Positions 49,079-57,004 of a DNA stretch of 64,000 nt are shown in pieces; within the stretch, counting starts at the first letter, position 1, and every line of letters begins with the position of its first letter. Made by a program: the position numbers and the translations under genes. The stretch is from Chitinophaga tropicalis (GTDB lineage Bacteria > Bacteroidota > Bacteroidia > Chitinophagales > Chitinophagaceae), in assembly GCF_009758205.1 (NCBI RefSeq), contig NZ_WRXN01000010.1:62001-126000 (forward strand), written 5' to 3'. The notes under the pieces are model-generated. The model was not told the DNA's origin. It ran no database searches and was given only the letters and a program-made list of their open reading frames with translations.

Positions 49079-51829
49079 CTAAATGTTAAATGCAGTCTCA
49101 ATGATCTCAAGCTGCTCGCGTGCATGTACTTTGGCATAACCTGTAGCCGTAGCTGCACTTGGGTTACGGCTTATAACACCGTAGTTAAGCTGTTTCAGGT
49201 TCATCTGCAGGTAAGAAGCAGCGCCCATGTTCAGCGGCTCTTCCTGTACCCAGAACCATGTAGCGGCTTTATACTTCTGGTTCAGCACTTCCAGCTGCGC
49301 TACCGGCAACGGATAAAGTTGTTCCAGTCGCACAATAGCTACATCCTTACGGTTATCTTTCTGCTGCTTCTCACTCAGGTCAAAGTACATCTTACCGGTA
49401 CACAGCAGTACTTTTTTCACTTTAGATGGATCGTCTGCAAATTCATCATCCAGTACTTCCTTAAAGCCTCCTTCAGTAAAGGCAGCTATTGATGAATAGG
49501 AACCTGCATGTCTCAGGTTGGCTTTAGGCGCAAAGTTCACCAGTGGCTTACGGAACGGCCAGGTAAGCTGGCGGCGTAAGGCATGGAAGAAGTTGGCGGA
49601 AGTAGTGATGTTTGTAACAATGATATTATATTCTGCACATGACTGCAGGAATCTTTCCAATCTTGCGCTGGAGTGGTCCGGCCCACCGCCTTCATAACCA
49701 TGAGGCAGCAGCATTACCAGGCCGTTCTGGTTGGTCCATTTCTGTTCTGCGCTGGTCACGTACTGGTCAATTACAGACTGGGCGCCGTTGGTAAAGTCGC
49801 CATACTGTGCTTCCCAGAGCACCAGTGTATTAGGGTTGGCCAGTGCATAACCATATTCAAAGCCCAGTACTGCAAACTCACTTAACAGGGAGTTGTAAAT
49901 GCGGAACTGGCCTTGTTTTTCCTGGAGGTTGCCTAATCTGCTGTAGGTAGCGTTGGTATTTTCGTCAAACAGGATAGCGTGACGGTGAGAGAATGTACCC
50001 CTTTTCACGTCTTCCCCGCTCATACGAACGTCTTTGCCTTCTGTAAGCAGGCTGGCGTAGGCCAGTAATTCACCTGTAGCCCAGTCCAGCTTACCTTCAG
50101 CTTCAAACAGTTTGATCTTTTCCTGCAGCAGCTTCTCTACTTTACGCAAAGGAACAAAGTCTTTAGGCCACTGCATCAGACCGCTGAAAAGGCGTTTTAC
50201 ATCTTCTTCCTTAATAGCCGTTACAGGAGATCTCTCAAAATCTTCCGGTTTGGACTTACGCAGTTCCGCCCACCATTGTTCCGGTTTCTGGTGAGTATAA
50301 GGCAAAGGGTTCTGCCTTACTTCATCCAGGCGTTCCTGCAGGTCAGCCCAGAAGCTTTTTTCCATCTCTTTTGCCAGTTCCTGTACTTCAGAATCACCGT
50401 TCTGGAGCAGACGCTGGGTATATACCTCACGCGGATTAGGATGTTTATCAATCAGTGCATACAGGCTTGGCTGGGTGAACTTGGGCTCATCGCCTTCGTT
50501 GTGGCCATGCTTGCGGTAGCACAGTAAGTCAATGAAAATGTCGGAATTGAATTCCTGGCGATAGCGGGCTGCTATTTCAGCCACTTTCACCACTGCTTCG
50601 GCGTCGTCCCCGTTTACGTGGAAAACAGGCGCCTGTACGGTAGAAGCTACGCTGGTACAGTAGTCTGAAGAACGGGCGTCGTCAAAGTCTGTGGTAAAAC
50701 CGATCTGGTTGTTGATTACCAGGTGTATGGTACCGCCGGCATAGTAGCCTTTCAGGTTGCTCATCTGGATGAGCTCATATATTACGCCCTGTCCTGCAAC
50801 GGCAGCATCGCCATGGATCAGGATAGGCAGTATTTTGTCATAGTCGCTGTTGTAGATCACATCTGCCTTGCTGCGTGCAAAACCTGTAACCAGCGGGTCT
50901 ACCACTTCCAGGTGGGAAGGGTTGGGAAGCAGCTGCAGGTTCACTTTATTGCCGGAAGGTGTTTCTACTATAGAACGGAAGCCCAGGTGGTATTTTACGT
51001 CACCGCTGCCCATTGTCAGGTCTGGTACGGCATGGCCTTCAAACTCGTTGAAGATCTGCTCATACGTTTTACCAAGAATATTGGCCAATACGTTCAGACG
51101 CCCCCTGTGCGCCATACCGATCACTGCTTCCTGAACGCCTTCGCTGGCAGCAGTGTTGATAATAGCATCCAGGGCCGGAATGGTATTTTCACCACCTTCC
51201 AGGCCAAATCTTTTCTGTCCTATATATTTAGTGTGGAGGAAACGCTCAAACATTACGCCCTGGTTCAGCTTCAGCAGGGTGCGTTTTTTCTTTTCCAGGG
51301 AAACTTTTTCCTGCAGGGTGGTTTCCATTTCACGCTGTAACCACTCTACCTTTTTGGCGTCGTTGATGTAGGCATATTCAACACCAACCGCATTGGCGTA
51401 CACCTGCTTCAGACGGGCTACGATGTTTTCCAGGGTGGTTTTACCCAGGCCAAGTACCTGCCCGGTATAAAATTCTGTTTTCAGATCGGCATCGCTGAGG
51501 CCGTAAAAAGAGATATCAAGGTTGGCCTGCCTGTCCTTTCTTTCGCGGATAGGATTGGTCTTAGAGATCAGGTGAGCCTTTTTCCGATAGGCCTGGATCA
51601 GGCTGTAAACGTTCAGCTCTTTTGTCAACTGGTCACTGCTAACCGGTAAACCGGCGCCTGCCGCTCCCGGCGCTCCTGCCTTTCCATTTACATTACTTAC
51701 CGCAAAATCAAATCCCTCAAAAAATTTGCCCCATTCCGGGTCTACTGCCCCAGGGTCTTTACGGTAATCCTGGTATAAAGATTCTATGTAGGCTGGATGT
51801 GAGTTGGTAACAAATGAGAAGTCCTTCAT
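49079..51829 (-). CDS. sucA: 2-oxoglutarate dehydrogenase E1 component
   Basis: E1 decarboxylates 2-oxoglutarate with thiamine diphosphate and passes the succinyl group to E2. The 916-residue protein begins FSFVTNSHPAYIESLYQDYRKDPGAVDPEWGKFFEGF, the usual peripheral N-terminus. KKRTLLKLNQGVMFERFLHTKYIGQKRFGLEGGE, GMAHRGRLNVLANILGK, HGDAAVAGQGVIYELIQMS, GFTTDFDDARSSDYCTS and the C-terminal LPHGYEGGGPDHSSARLERFLQ and WVQEEPLNMG follow. Length is typical. It is transcribed with sucB (76 bp downstream). The intergenic region upstream is shared with the divergent rpsT gene. Confidence 0.97.
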   Translation of the reverse strand: MKDFSFVTNSHPAYIESLYQDYRKDPGAVDPEWGKFFEGFDFAVSNVNGKAGAPGAAGAGLPVSSDQLTKELNVYSLIQAYRKKAHLISKTNPIRERKDRQANLDISFYGLSDADLKTEFYTGQVLGLGKTTLENIVARLKQVYANAVGVEYAYINDAKKVEWLQREMETTLQEKVSLEKKKRTLLKLNQGVMFERFLHTKYIGQKRFGLEGGENTIPALDAIINTAASEGVQEAVIGMAHRGRLNVLANILGKTYEQIFNEFEGHAVPDLTMGSGDVKYHLGFRSIVETPSGNKVNLQLLPNPSHLEVVDPLVTGFARSKADVIYNSDYDKILPILIHGDAAVAGQGVIYELIQMSNLKGYYAGGTIHLVINNQIGFTTDFDDARSSDYCTSVASTVQAPVFHVNGDDAEAVVKVAEIAARYRQEFNSDIFIDLLCYRKHGHNEGDEPKFTQPSLYALIDKHPNPREVYTQRLLQNGDSEVQELAKEMEKSFWADLQERLDEVRQNPLPYTHQKPEQWWAELRKSKPEDFERSPVTAIKEEDVKRLFSGLMQWPKDFVPLRKVEKLLQEKIKLFEAEGKLDWATGELLAYASLLTEGKDVRMSGEDVKRGTFSHRHAILFDENTNATYSRLGNLQEKQGQFRIYNSLLSEFAVLGFEYGYALANPNTLVLWEAQYGDFTNGAQSVIDQYVTSAEQKWTNQNGLVMLLPHGYEGGGPDHSSARLERFLQSCAEYNIIVTNITTSANFFHALRRQLTWPFRKPLVNFAPKANLRHAGSYSSIAAFTEGGFKEVLDDEFADDPSKVKKVLLCTGKMYFDLSEKQQKDNRKDVAIVRLEQLYPLPVAQLEVLNQKYKAATWFWVQEEPLNMGAASYLQMNLKQLNYGVISRNPSAATATGYAKVHAREQLEIIETAFNI

Positions 51830-52040
51830 TTACAACGAGTTTTGCTAAAGCTTCGATTCAAATTGCTATTCTGATGAATGCCCCTTATATAATATATGGG
51901 ATTGCAAATATCGTAGCTTTTTTGTGAAAGTAAAACGGAAAAATAGTGAACGTATAAAGCATAATCAGAAACACTTAAAGTCCAATTCTTATATTACCCT
52001 TTTTTCACTTGATCTTAACTCATTTTTTGTGAACAGATAT

Positions 52041-52061
52041 CAGGCCTGCAGCCGGAAAAAA
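52041..52061. repeat. GC-rich palindrome with A-tract (copy 3)
   Basis: CAGGCCTGCAGCCGG followed by six A. It is the same 8-base core (CAGGCCTG) and layout as 19481-19503. Confidence 0.5.
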
Positions 52062-52093
52062 GAGAAATAGGTATATTAGAACCTTTCATTTTT

Positions 52094-52125
52094 TTTGTTT
52101 TGTAAAAAACTAATACTTACCTTTG
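52094..52125 (+). promoter_or_regulatory. Bacteroidota-type promoter of rpsT
   Basis: TTTG at 52094-52097 and TACCTTTG at 52118-52125 are separated by 20 bp, an excellent match to the -33/-7 consensus. Transcription would start near 52131-52133, about 18 nt before the ATG. Confidence 0.8.
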
Positions 52126-52150
52126 CCGTCCGAAACTTGAAATTAAGAAC

Positions 52151-52405
52151 ATGGCAAACCATAAAGCAACGAAAAAAGACGTACGTCAGAGCAAAAAACG
52201 GAATGAGCGTAACCGTTACTACGGTAAAACTACCCGTAATGCCATCCGTGATCTGAAGAAACTGACTGAGAAAGCGGCGGCTGGCGAAAAGTTGTCTGAT
52301 GTGATCTCTATGATCGACAAGTTGGCAAAACGCAATATCATTCACAAAAATAAAGCAGCCAACCTGAAGAGCAAACTTTCTAAGAAAGTTAACACTCTGG
52401 CGTAA
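52151..52405 (+). CDS. rpsT: 30S ribosomal protein S20
   Basis: An 84-residue, Lys/Arg-rich, three-helix protein beginning MANHKATKKDVRQSKKRNERNRYYGKTTRNAIRDL and ending NIIHKNKAANLKSKLSKKVNTLA, as in all S20 proteins. It binds 16S rRNA in the small subunit. It has a strong promoter directly upstream (52094-52125) and a terminator hairpin downstream (52439-52466), so it is a single-gene unit. The length fits Bacteroidota S20 (about 84). Confidence 0.97.
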   Translation: MANHKATKKDVRQSKKRNERNRYYGKTTRNAIRDLKKLTEKAAAGEKLSDVISMIDKLAKRNIIHKNKAANLKSKLSKKVNTLA

Positions 52406-52438
52406 GCAGCTTTAGACCGAAAATATTTCGATACAACG

Positions 52439-52466
52439 GCTCTTCCTTAAACAGGAAGGGCTTTTT
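52439..52466 (+). terminator. Intrinsic terminator of rpsT
   Basis: GCTCTTCCT (52439-52447) pairs with AGGAAGGGC (52453-52461, one G-T pair) around TAAAC and is followed by TTTTT. Confidence 0.85.
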
Positions 52467-52501
52467 GTTTTGCCCGTATCAACCAATAATCCTCCCTCTT
52501 C

Positions 52502-54247
52502 ATGAAAAGACTCATTTGCTCAGCAGCCCTGCTTGCGCTCTGCCACACCTCCCTGCCATCCATAGCCCAGAAAACAGACCTTAGCACCCGCTATGAACGC
52601 TCCGGAGGAAAAGAAACCGCTACCTACCAGGAATGCATCAGCTATTATAAACAACTGGACAAACAGTTTCCACAGATCAGCATGCAGGAAATAGGAAATA
52701 CCGATAGCGGATTTCCCCTGCACCTGGTGACTTACTCCCCGTCGGGCGACTTTAACTTCTCCAGCCTCCGCAAAAAGAACAAACGTATCATACTGATAAA
52801 CAACGGCATCCATCCCGGTGAACCCGACGGTATCGACGCCACTATGATGCTGCTGCGTGACCTGGCCCTGGATAAAAAGAAACTGCTCGACAATATTGTC
52901 CTGGCCATCATCCCCGTTTATAACATTGGCGGAGCCCTGAACCGCAGCACAAATTTCAGGGTAGATCAGAACGGTCCGGAAGCCTTCGGCTCCCGCGGCA
53001 ATGCAAAGAACCTGGACCTGAACCGCGATTTTATCAAGGCAGACTCCCGGAACGCCCGCGCCTTTCACCAGATATACCAGCTTACAGACCCGGACGTGTT
53101 TATAGATAATCACGTCAGCAATGGCGCTGATTATCAGCACATCATGACACTCCTGACCACAGAATACGGTAAAATGGGCGGGGAAATGGGTAGCTTCCTG
53201 CACAAAGAATTTGAACCAGGCATCTATCAGCTTATGAAAGATAAAGGCTACGACCTGGTACCTTACGTGAACCATTTTGGAGAAACACCAGACAACGGAT
53301 GGATCACCTATGCAGAAGGGCCCCGCTATTCCAGCGGCTATACCACCCTCTTCCATACCTTTGGCTTCGTACCGGAAACTCATATGCTGAAACCCTATCC
53401 CCAGAGAGTAACGGCTACCTATGCCCTTATGGAATGTTTTATCAGCTATGTAAGCCGTCACAGCGAGCAGATCAAGGATCTCCGCAACCGGGCTAAGGAA
53501 CAGGACAGGACCCGCCAGTCGTTCCCCCTGGAATGGAATGTAGATACCAGCCGCTACAGCTATATTACCTTTAAAGGATATGCTGCCGGATATAAACCCA
53601 GCGAAATATCAGGTTTGCCACGGCTGTATTACGACCGCTCCCAGCCGTATGAAAAGAAAGTAAAATTCTATGATTATACCGTGCCCGGCAACTTTGTACA
53701 GAAACCGGAAGCATATGTTATTCCCCAGGGATGGTGGAATGTGCTGGATATCCTGAAAAATAACAATGTAGTGATGCACAGGTTTACACAGGATACTGTT
53801 ATAGCAGTAGAAACCTATCACATAGCTGACTATAAAACAGTGCCTCGTCCCTATGAAGGGCATTACCTGCATACCGGCATAAAAGTAACGAACACGAAAG
53901 ACAGCCTCCGCTTCCGTAAGGGCGACTATTATATTCCCATGAACCAGCTGGCTAACCGCTACCTGATAGAGACCCTGGAACCTACGGGCGGTGATTCTTT
54001 CTTTGCATGGAATTTCTTTGACGCTATCCTGGCGCCCAAAGAAGGTTACTCTCCTTATGTGTTTGAGGATATTGCCGCAGAATATTTCAAAACAGATAAA
54101 GCCCTGCAGGCACAGTTGAAAGAAAAGCAGGTGTCAGATAGTACGTTTGCAAAGAGTGGTAGCGCGCAGTTGCATTTTGTGTATGAGCGGACTCCATGGG
54201 CTGAACCGGGGTATTTGAGGTATCCGGTGTACAGGGTGATTAAATAA
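52502..54247 (+). CDS. Secreted M14 family zinc carboxypeptidase
   Basis: This 581-residue protein has a signal peptide (residues 1-22, ending SIAQK). The M14 zinc-binding HPGEPDG motif (near residue 104) and IDNHVSNGADYQ supply the two His and the Glu of the metal site. LDLNRDFIKADSRNARAFHQIY and GYTTLFHTFGFVPETHML complete the catalytic half (to about residue 330). The C-terminal 250 residues form an additional beta-rich domain that is common in Bacteroidota members and whose role is unknown. It probably trims peptides or removes terminal residues in the periplasm or outside the cell. No linked genes suggest a specific substrate. Confidence 0.9.
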   Translation: MKRLICSAALLALCHTSLPSIAQKTDLSTRYERSGGKETATYQECISYYKQLDKQFPQISMQEIGNTDSGFPLHLVTYSPSGDFNFSSLRKKNKRIILINNGIHPGEPDGIDATMMLLRDLALDKKKLLDNIVLAIIPVYNIGGALNRSTNFRVDQNGPEAFGSRGNAKNLDLNRDFIKADSRNARAFHQIYQLTDPDVFIDNHVSNGADYQHIMTLLTTEYGKMGGEMGSFLHKEFEPGIYQLMKDKGYDLVPYVNHFGETPDNGWITYAEGPRYSSGYTTLFHTFGFVPETHMLKPYPQRVTATYALMECFISYVSRHSEQIKDLRNRAKEQDRTRQSFPLEWNVDTSRYSYITFKGYAAGYKPSEISGLPRLYYDRSQPYEKKVKFYDYTVPGNFVQKPEAYVIPQGWWNVLDILKNNNVVMHRFTQDTVIAVETYHIADYKTVPRPYEGHYLHTGIKVTNTKDSLRFRKGDYYIPMNQLANRYLIETLEPTGGDSFFAWNFFDAILAPKEGYSPYVFEDIAAEYFKTDKALQAQLKEKQVSDSTFAKSGSAQLHFVYERTPWAEPGYLRYPVYRVIK

Positions 54248-54262
54248 GATCTTAATTGCACA

Positions 54263-54330
54263 AAAAAGCGCTTTTGCCTTCGGCAAAAGCGCTTTTTCGT
54301 GCAGAATTTTCTGCGCTGCGCGCGGCTTTT
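54263..54330. repeat. UUCG-loop terminator plus CGCTGCGCGCGGCT block (repeat copy C)
   Basis: A long perfect stem (AAAAAGCGCTTTTGCC at 54263-54278 and GGCAAAAGCGCTTTTT, about 54282-54297) with a CTTCGG tetraloop is a strong bidirectional terminator between the peptidase gene and the ketosynthase operon. CTGCGCTGCGCGCGGCTTTT follows at 54311-54330. The design repeats that of 1899-1972 and 16645-16720. Confidence 0.85.
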
Positions 54331-54351
54331 GAAATAAACCTGCGCACAAAA

Positions 54352-55404
54352 CTATATTGATTGAAGTAGCATAAATGTGTGCTGCTCGCCAAAAAAGTGA
54401 TTATAGATAAGCACATTCTTCAACTGTGCCGGCTGCTGCTGTAACATAGGAAACCATTGCGCCGGCACCTGCTGCTCCTTTACCATCTTTGCCCCCAGCC
54501 ATAAAGCAAAAGCGCTGGCTGTATCATACTCTCCGCACAGGTGTTTGAATGGCAGCTGCAGCATTCCGTCAAGTACATCATAATAGAAATCATAATTGCT
54601 GTCAGCATTACTTCCTGTCAGCACAAGATCTACATCAGGCATGGACAGGCCATGCTGTTGCAGGAATTGCTGTAAAGCCGTACCCGGTTTTTCCGGGGAT
54701 GGCTTATACAAGGTTTTCATACCCGCTATGGCAGCATAACTTTTATCTGAAGGCTTTGCATCCAGCAGGAAGAAAGCCGCACCTTCTCCTGAAATAGTGC
54801 CTGGCGAAAAATGTTCATGCAACGCATTATTAGGCACTGTTTCAGACTTCCACTGCCCTATCCTGCTCTTGATATAAAAATGCTCTCCGGTTATTTCTTC
54901 AAAAGCGCCTGCCAGTACATTTTCTGCTCCTTCATGCAGCAACAGCATACTGTCCAGCAATGCGTTCTCGAAAGAAAAACCACGATGAACAAAAGTATTA
55001 TTGTATTGGGTGCATTTCTGCTGTAAAGCTATCAGCCCGTTCACTGCATTGTAGGTAGACTGTATGAAAGGCGTAGGGTTCAGTGCCCGTTCTTCATAAT
55101 CACGTATCTCTTTGATAAAACGTTCTGTATCCTGTAAGCTACCTTTACCGGTACCGGTTACAATAGCCCCTGGTACAGCTATTCCGCTGTCCTGCATACA
55201 TTTCAACGCTGTGGTCAATCCTATTTTCAGCATGCGGCTCATGCGCCTCAGGCTGTTGGCCGGGATGAATGTACGGTAATCCGGTTCCACGCAGGAAAGC
55301 ATATTGCTGCTGCCTGCCACCATTGGCTGTGCACTGCTATCTCCCTCAAACGTATGCTGGGGAGAGATGGCCGCCATTCCTTGTATGTAACACTTACCCT
55401 TCAT
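54352..55404 (-). CDS. Ketosynthase-like protein lacking the active-site cysteine (chain-length-factor type)
   Basis: This 350-residue thiolase-fold protein has N-terminal similarity to beta-ketoacyl-ACP synthases (CVEPDYRTFIPANSLRRMSRMLKIGLTTALKCMQDSGI, GTGKGSLQDTERFIKEI, NPTPFIQSTYNAVNGLIAL). Where a ketosynthase has its TACSS nucleophile it has FVHRGFSFENALLD, without a cysteine, and the two catalytic His motifs are also degenerate (SGEGAAFFLL is kept, and CGEYDTASAFAL replaces GHT). It overlaps the active ketosynthase gene by 11 bp, so the two are probably made in equal amounts and form a heterodimer in which this subunit shapes chain length. Such pairs occur in aryl polyene/flexirubin-type systems. 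Confidence 0.85.
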   Translation of the reverse strand: MKGKCYIQGMAAISPQHTFEGDSSAQPMVAGSSNMLSCVEPDYRTFIPANSLRRMSRMLKIGLTTALKCMQDSGIAVPGAIVTGTGKGSLQDTERFIKEIRDYEERALNPTPFIQSTYNAVNGLIALQQKCTQYNNTFVHRGFSFENALLDSMLLLHEGAENVLAGAFEEITGEHFYIKSRIGQWKSETVPNNALHEHFSPGTISGEGAAFFLLDAKPSDKSYAAIAGMKTLYKPSPEKPGTALQQFLQQHGLSMPDVDLVLTGSNADSNYDFYYDVLDGMLQLPFKHLCGEYDTASAFALWLGAKMVKEQQVPAQWFPMLQQQPAQLKNVLIYNHFFGEQHTFMLLQSI

Positions 55405-56608
55405 ATTTGCTGATCAGCAGGGAGGCATTGTTGCCGCCAAAACCGAATGAATTTGATATAACGTTTTGTACAGGATACCCTTCTAACAGCCGGGTTTCCG
55501 GTACTATATACAATTCCTCCATTTTGTCTTTGAAATGGAGATTGGGAAATACCAGCTGATGCTGTATGGCCAGTACGGAATAAATAGCCTCTATAGCGCC
55601 GGCTGCCGCCAGTGTATGCCCGGTAAAGGGCTTGGTGCTGCTGAACTTAGGCGTTTGCTGTCCAAACAACCGCTGCAGCGCCATACCTTCCGCCACGTCG
55701 TTGGTCAATGTGGCAGTGCCATGCACATTCACGTACTGTACATCTGCCGGTGTTAATCCGCCCATATCCAGTGCGTTCTTCATAGCTGCATAGGCGCCAT
55801 CTCCTTCCGGTGAAGGCGCTGTTGGATGGAAGGCCTCATTACTGTTGGCATAGCCACGCAGTTCCGCCAGCACGGCAGATTGCCGCTCCTGTACCAGGGT
55901 TTCGCTCTCCAGTACAAGATAAGCAGCCCCTTCTCCCAGGTTCAGCCCGTTACGGTCCTGGTCAAACGGCATGCAGGGCCGTTTATCTATATTCTTAAGT
56001 GAATTGAAACCATTCAGCGTAAACCGTGTAAGCGCTTCTGTACCGCCGCAGATCACTCTTCTCAGCACACCGGCCCTGATAAGCCTTGCGCCGAACATCA
56101 ATGCATTTGCGGAAGAGGAACAGGCGGTGCTGATGGTGGCTATATGCTCATTCAGCCCAACGGTATCTGCTATACGCTGTGTGCAGTCTGCACAGTCCAG
56201 CGTATCAATGAATTTGAGGAAATCTCCGGATTTCTCGGGGTTAATAATATCGAAATAAACGTTCTCAGTATCACACATTCCACCTACGGTAGATGCGTTG
56301 ATGAATCCTGTAGGTTCATCCTGTACATCACTGATCCCGGCCTGCTGCAGTGCTTCTCTCATGGCCACCAGCCCCAGCAGGGTGGTGCGGGTATAGCCTT
56401 CCATACCGGCTACACCGGCCAGTTCGTGCAGTTGTTCAGTAGTATGTACTACCTCTGCAACGGGTAATGTCTCTTTGTAAATGGTATCAAGATGCCTGGT
56501 ATAGCCCAGGCCTGTACGCAGTAAGCGCAGGTTATGAAGATTGCCTGCCACGTTATCACCAATGGCGGTGATCATTCCCATCCCTGTTATAAACACACGT
56601 TCCGCCAT
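55394..56608 (-). CDS. Beta-ketoacyl-ACP synthase (FabF-like), flexirubin/aryl polyene type
   Basis: This 404-residue condensing enzyme has an intact catalytic triad: Cys163 in ATISTACSSSANALMFGARL, His296 in VQYVNVHGTATLTND and His331 in KPFTGHTLAAAGAIEA. An ERVFITGMGMITAIGDNV N-terminus and RPCMPFDQDRNGLNLGEGAAYLVLE are also present. The length is typical. It would elongate an ACP-bound acyl chain. The gene starts 15 bp after the ACP gene and overlaps the gene of the cysteine-less partner by 11 bp. Together with DarA/DarB it belongs to a dialkylresorcinol/flexirubin-type set. Confidence 0.94.
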   Translation of the reverse strand: MAERVFITGMGMITAIGDNVAGNLHNLRLLRTGLGYTRHLDTIYKETLPVAEVVHTTEQLHELAGVAGMEGYTRTTLLGLVAMREALQQAGISDVQDEPTGFINASTVGGMCDTENVYFDIINPEKSGDFLKFIDTLDCADCTQRIADTVGLNEHIATISTACSSSANALMFGARLIRAGVLRRVICGGTEALTRFTLNGFNSLKNIDKRPCMPFDQDRNGLNLGEGAAYLVLESETLVQERQSAVLAELRGYANSNEAFHPTAPSPEGDGAYAAMKNALDMGGLTPADVQYVNVHGTATLTNDVAEGMALQRLFGQQTPKFSSTKPFTGHTLAAAGAIEAIYSVLAIQHQLVFPNLHFKDKMEELYIVPETRLLEGYPVQNVISNSFGFGGNNASLLISKYEG

Positions 56609-56622
56609 AAAAGGGAGCCGCC

Positions 56623-56880
56623 TTAAGCTGTTTGTTTGGATTGTATAAATTCAGCCATAGAAGCTACTGACTGTAAGATCTTCCTGCCTTCGCGGGGGTC
56701 TTCCACTTTGATATGATAATGTCTTTCCAGCAGTACCATGAGCTCCAGTGAATCAATGCTGTCCAGGCCCAGTCCTTCGCCAAACAAAGGTGCATTATCG
56801 TCAATATCCTCCGGACGGGTGTCCTGCAGGTTCAAGGCTTCAATGATCTGTACTTTGAGTTTCTGTTTTAAATCTTCCAT
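56623..56880 (-). CDS. Acyl carrier protein
   Basis: The start at 56880 (MEDLKQKLKVQIIEAL) gives an 85-residue protein; a longer frame to 56940 adds 20 residues unlike the family. It has the four-helix ACP fold and the phosphopantetheine site Ser in EGLGLDSIDSLELMVLLER. It is a dedicated carrier for the ketosynthases encoded directly downstream, and not the housekeeping AcpP, since no fabD/fabG genes are nearby. An ABC exporter lies upstream, 124 bp away on the same strand, so the spacer may hold a second promoter. Confidence 0.92.
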   Translation of the reverse strand: MEDLKQKLKVQIIEALNLQDTRPEDIDDNAPLFGEGLGLDSIDSLELMVLLERHYHIKVEDPREGRKILQSVASMAEFIQSKQTA

Positions 56881-57004
56881 ATTTCTGAGTTGCAGGTTTA
56901 ATCTTCCCGGTTGCAGGAAGCCTGGCTCCCTTGTCAGCAATTTTGCTGCAGGGGCGGCCGTAAAATTACTGTTTTACCGTCAATAGTCAATGCGCTCCCG
57001 CGCC

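Larger units (their letters stand above)
51830..52150. other. Divergent region between sucA and rpsT
   Basis: 321 bp of AT-rich sequence. It contains the GC-rich palindrome with A-tract (52041-52061), the rpsT promoter (52094-52125) and presumably the sucA promoter on the minus strand, which I could not place. No ORF with coding character was seen. Confidence 0.6.

Noticed and set aside
52520..53461. A 313-codon minus-strand open frame opposite the M14 peptidase.
   Set aside because: Antisense shadow of a conserved enzyme; no start context or domain.
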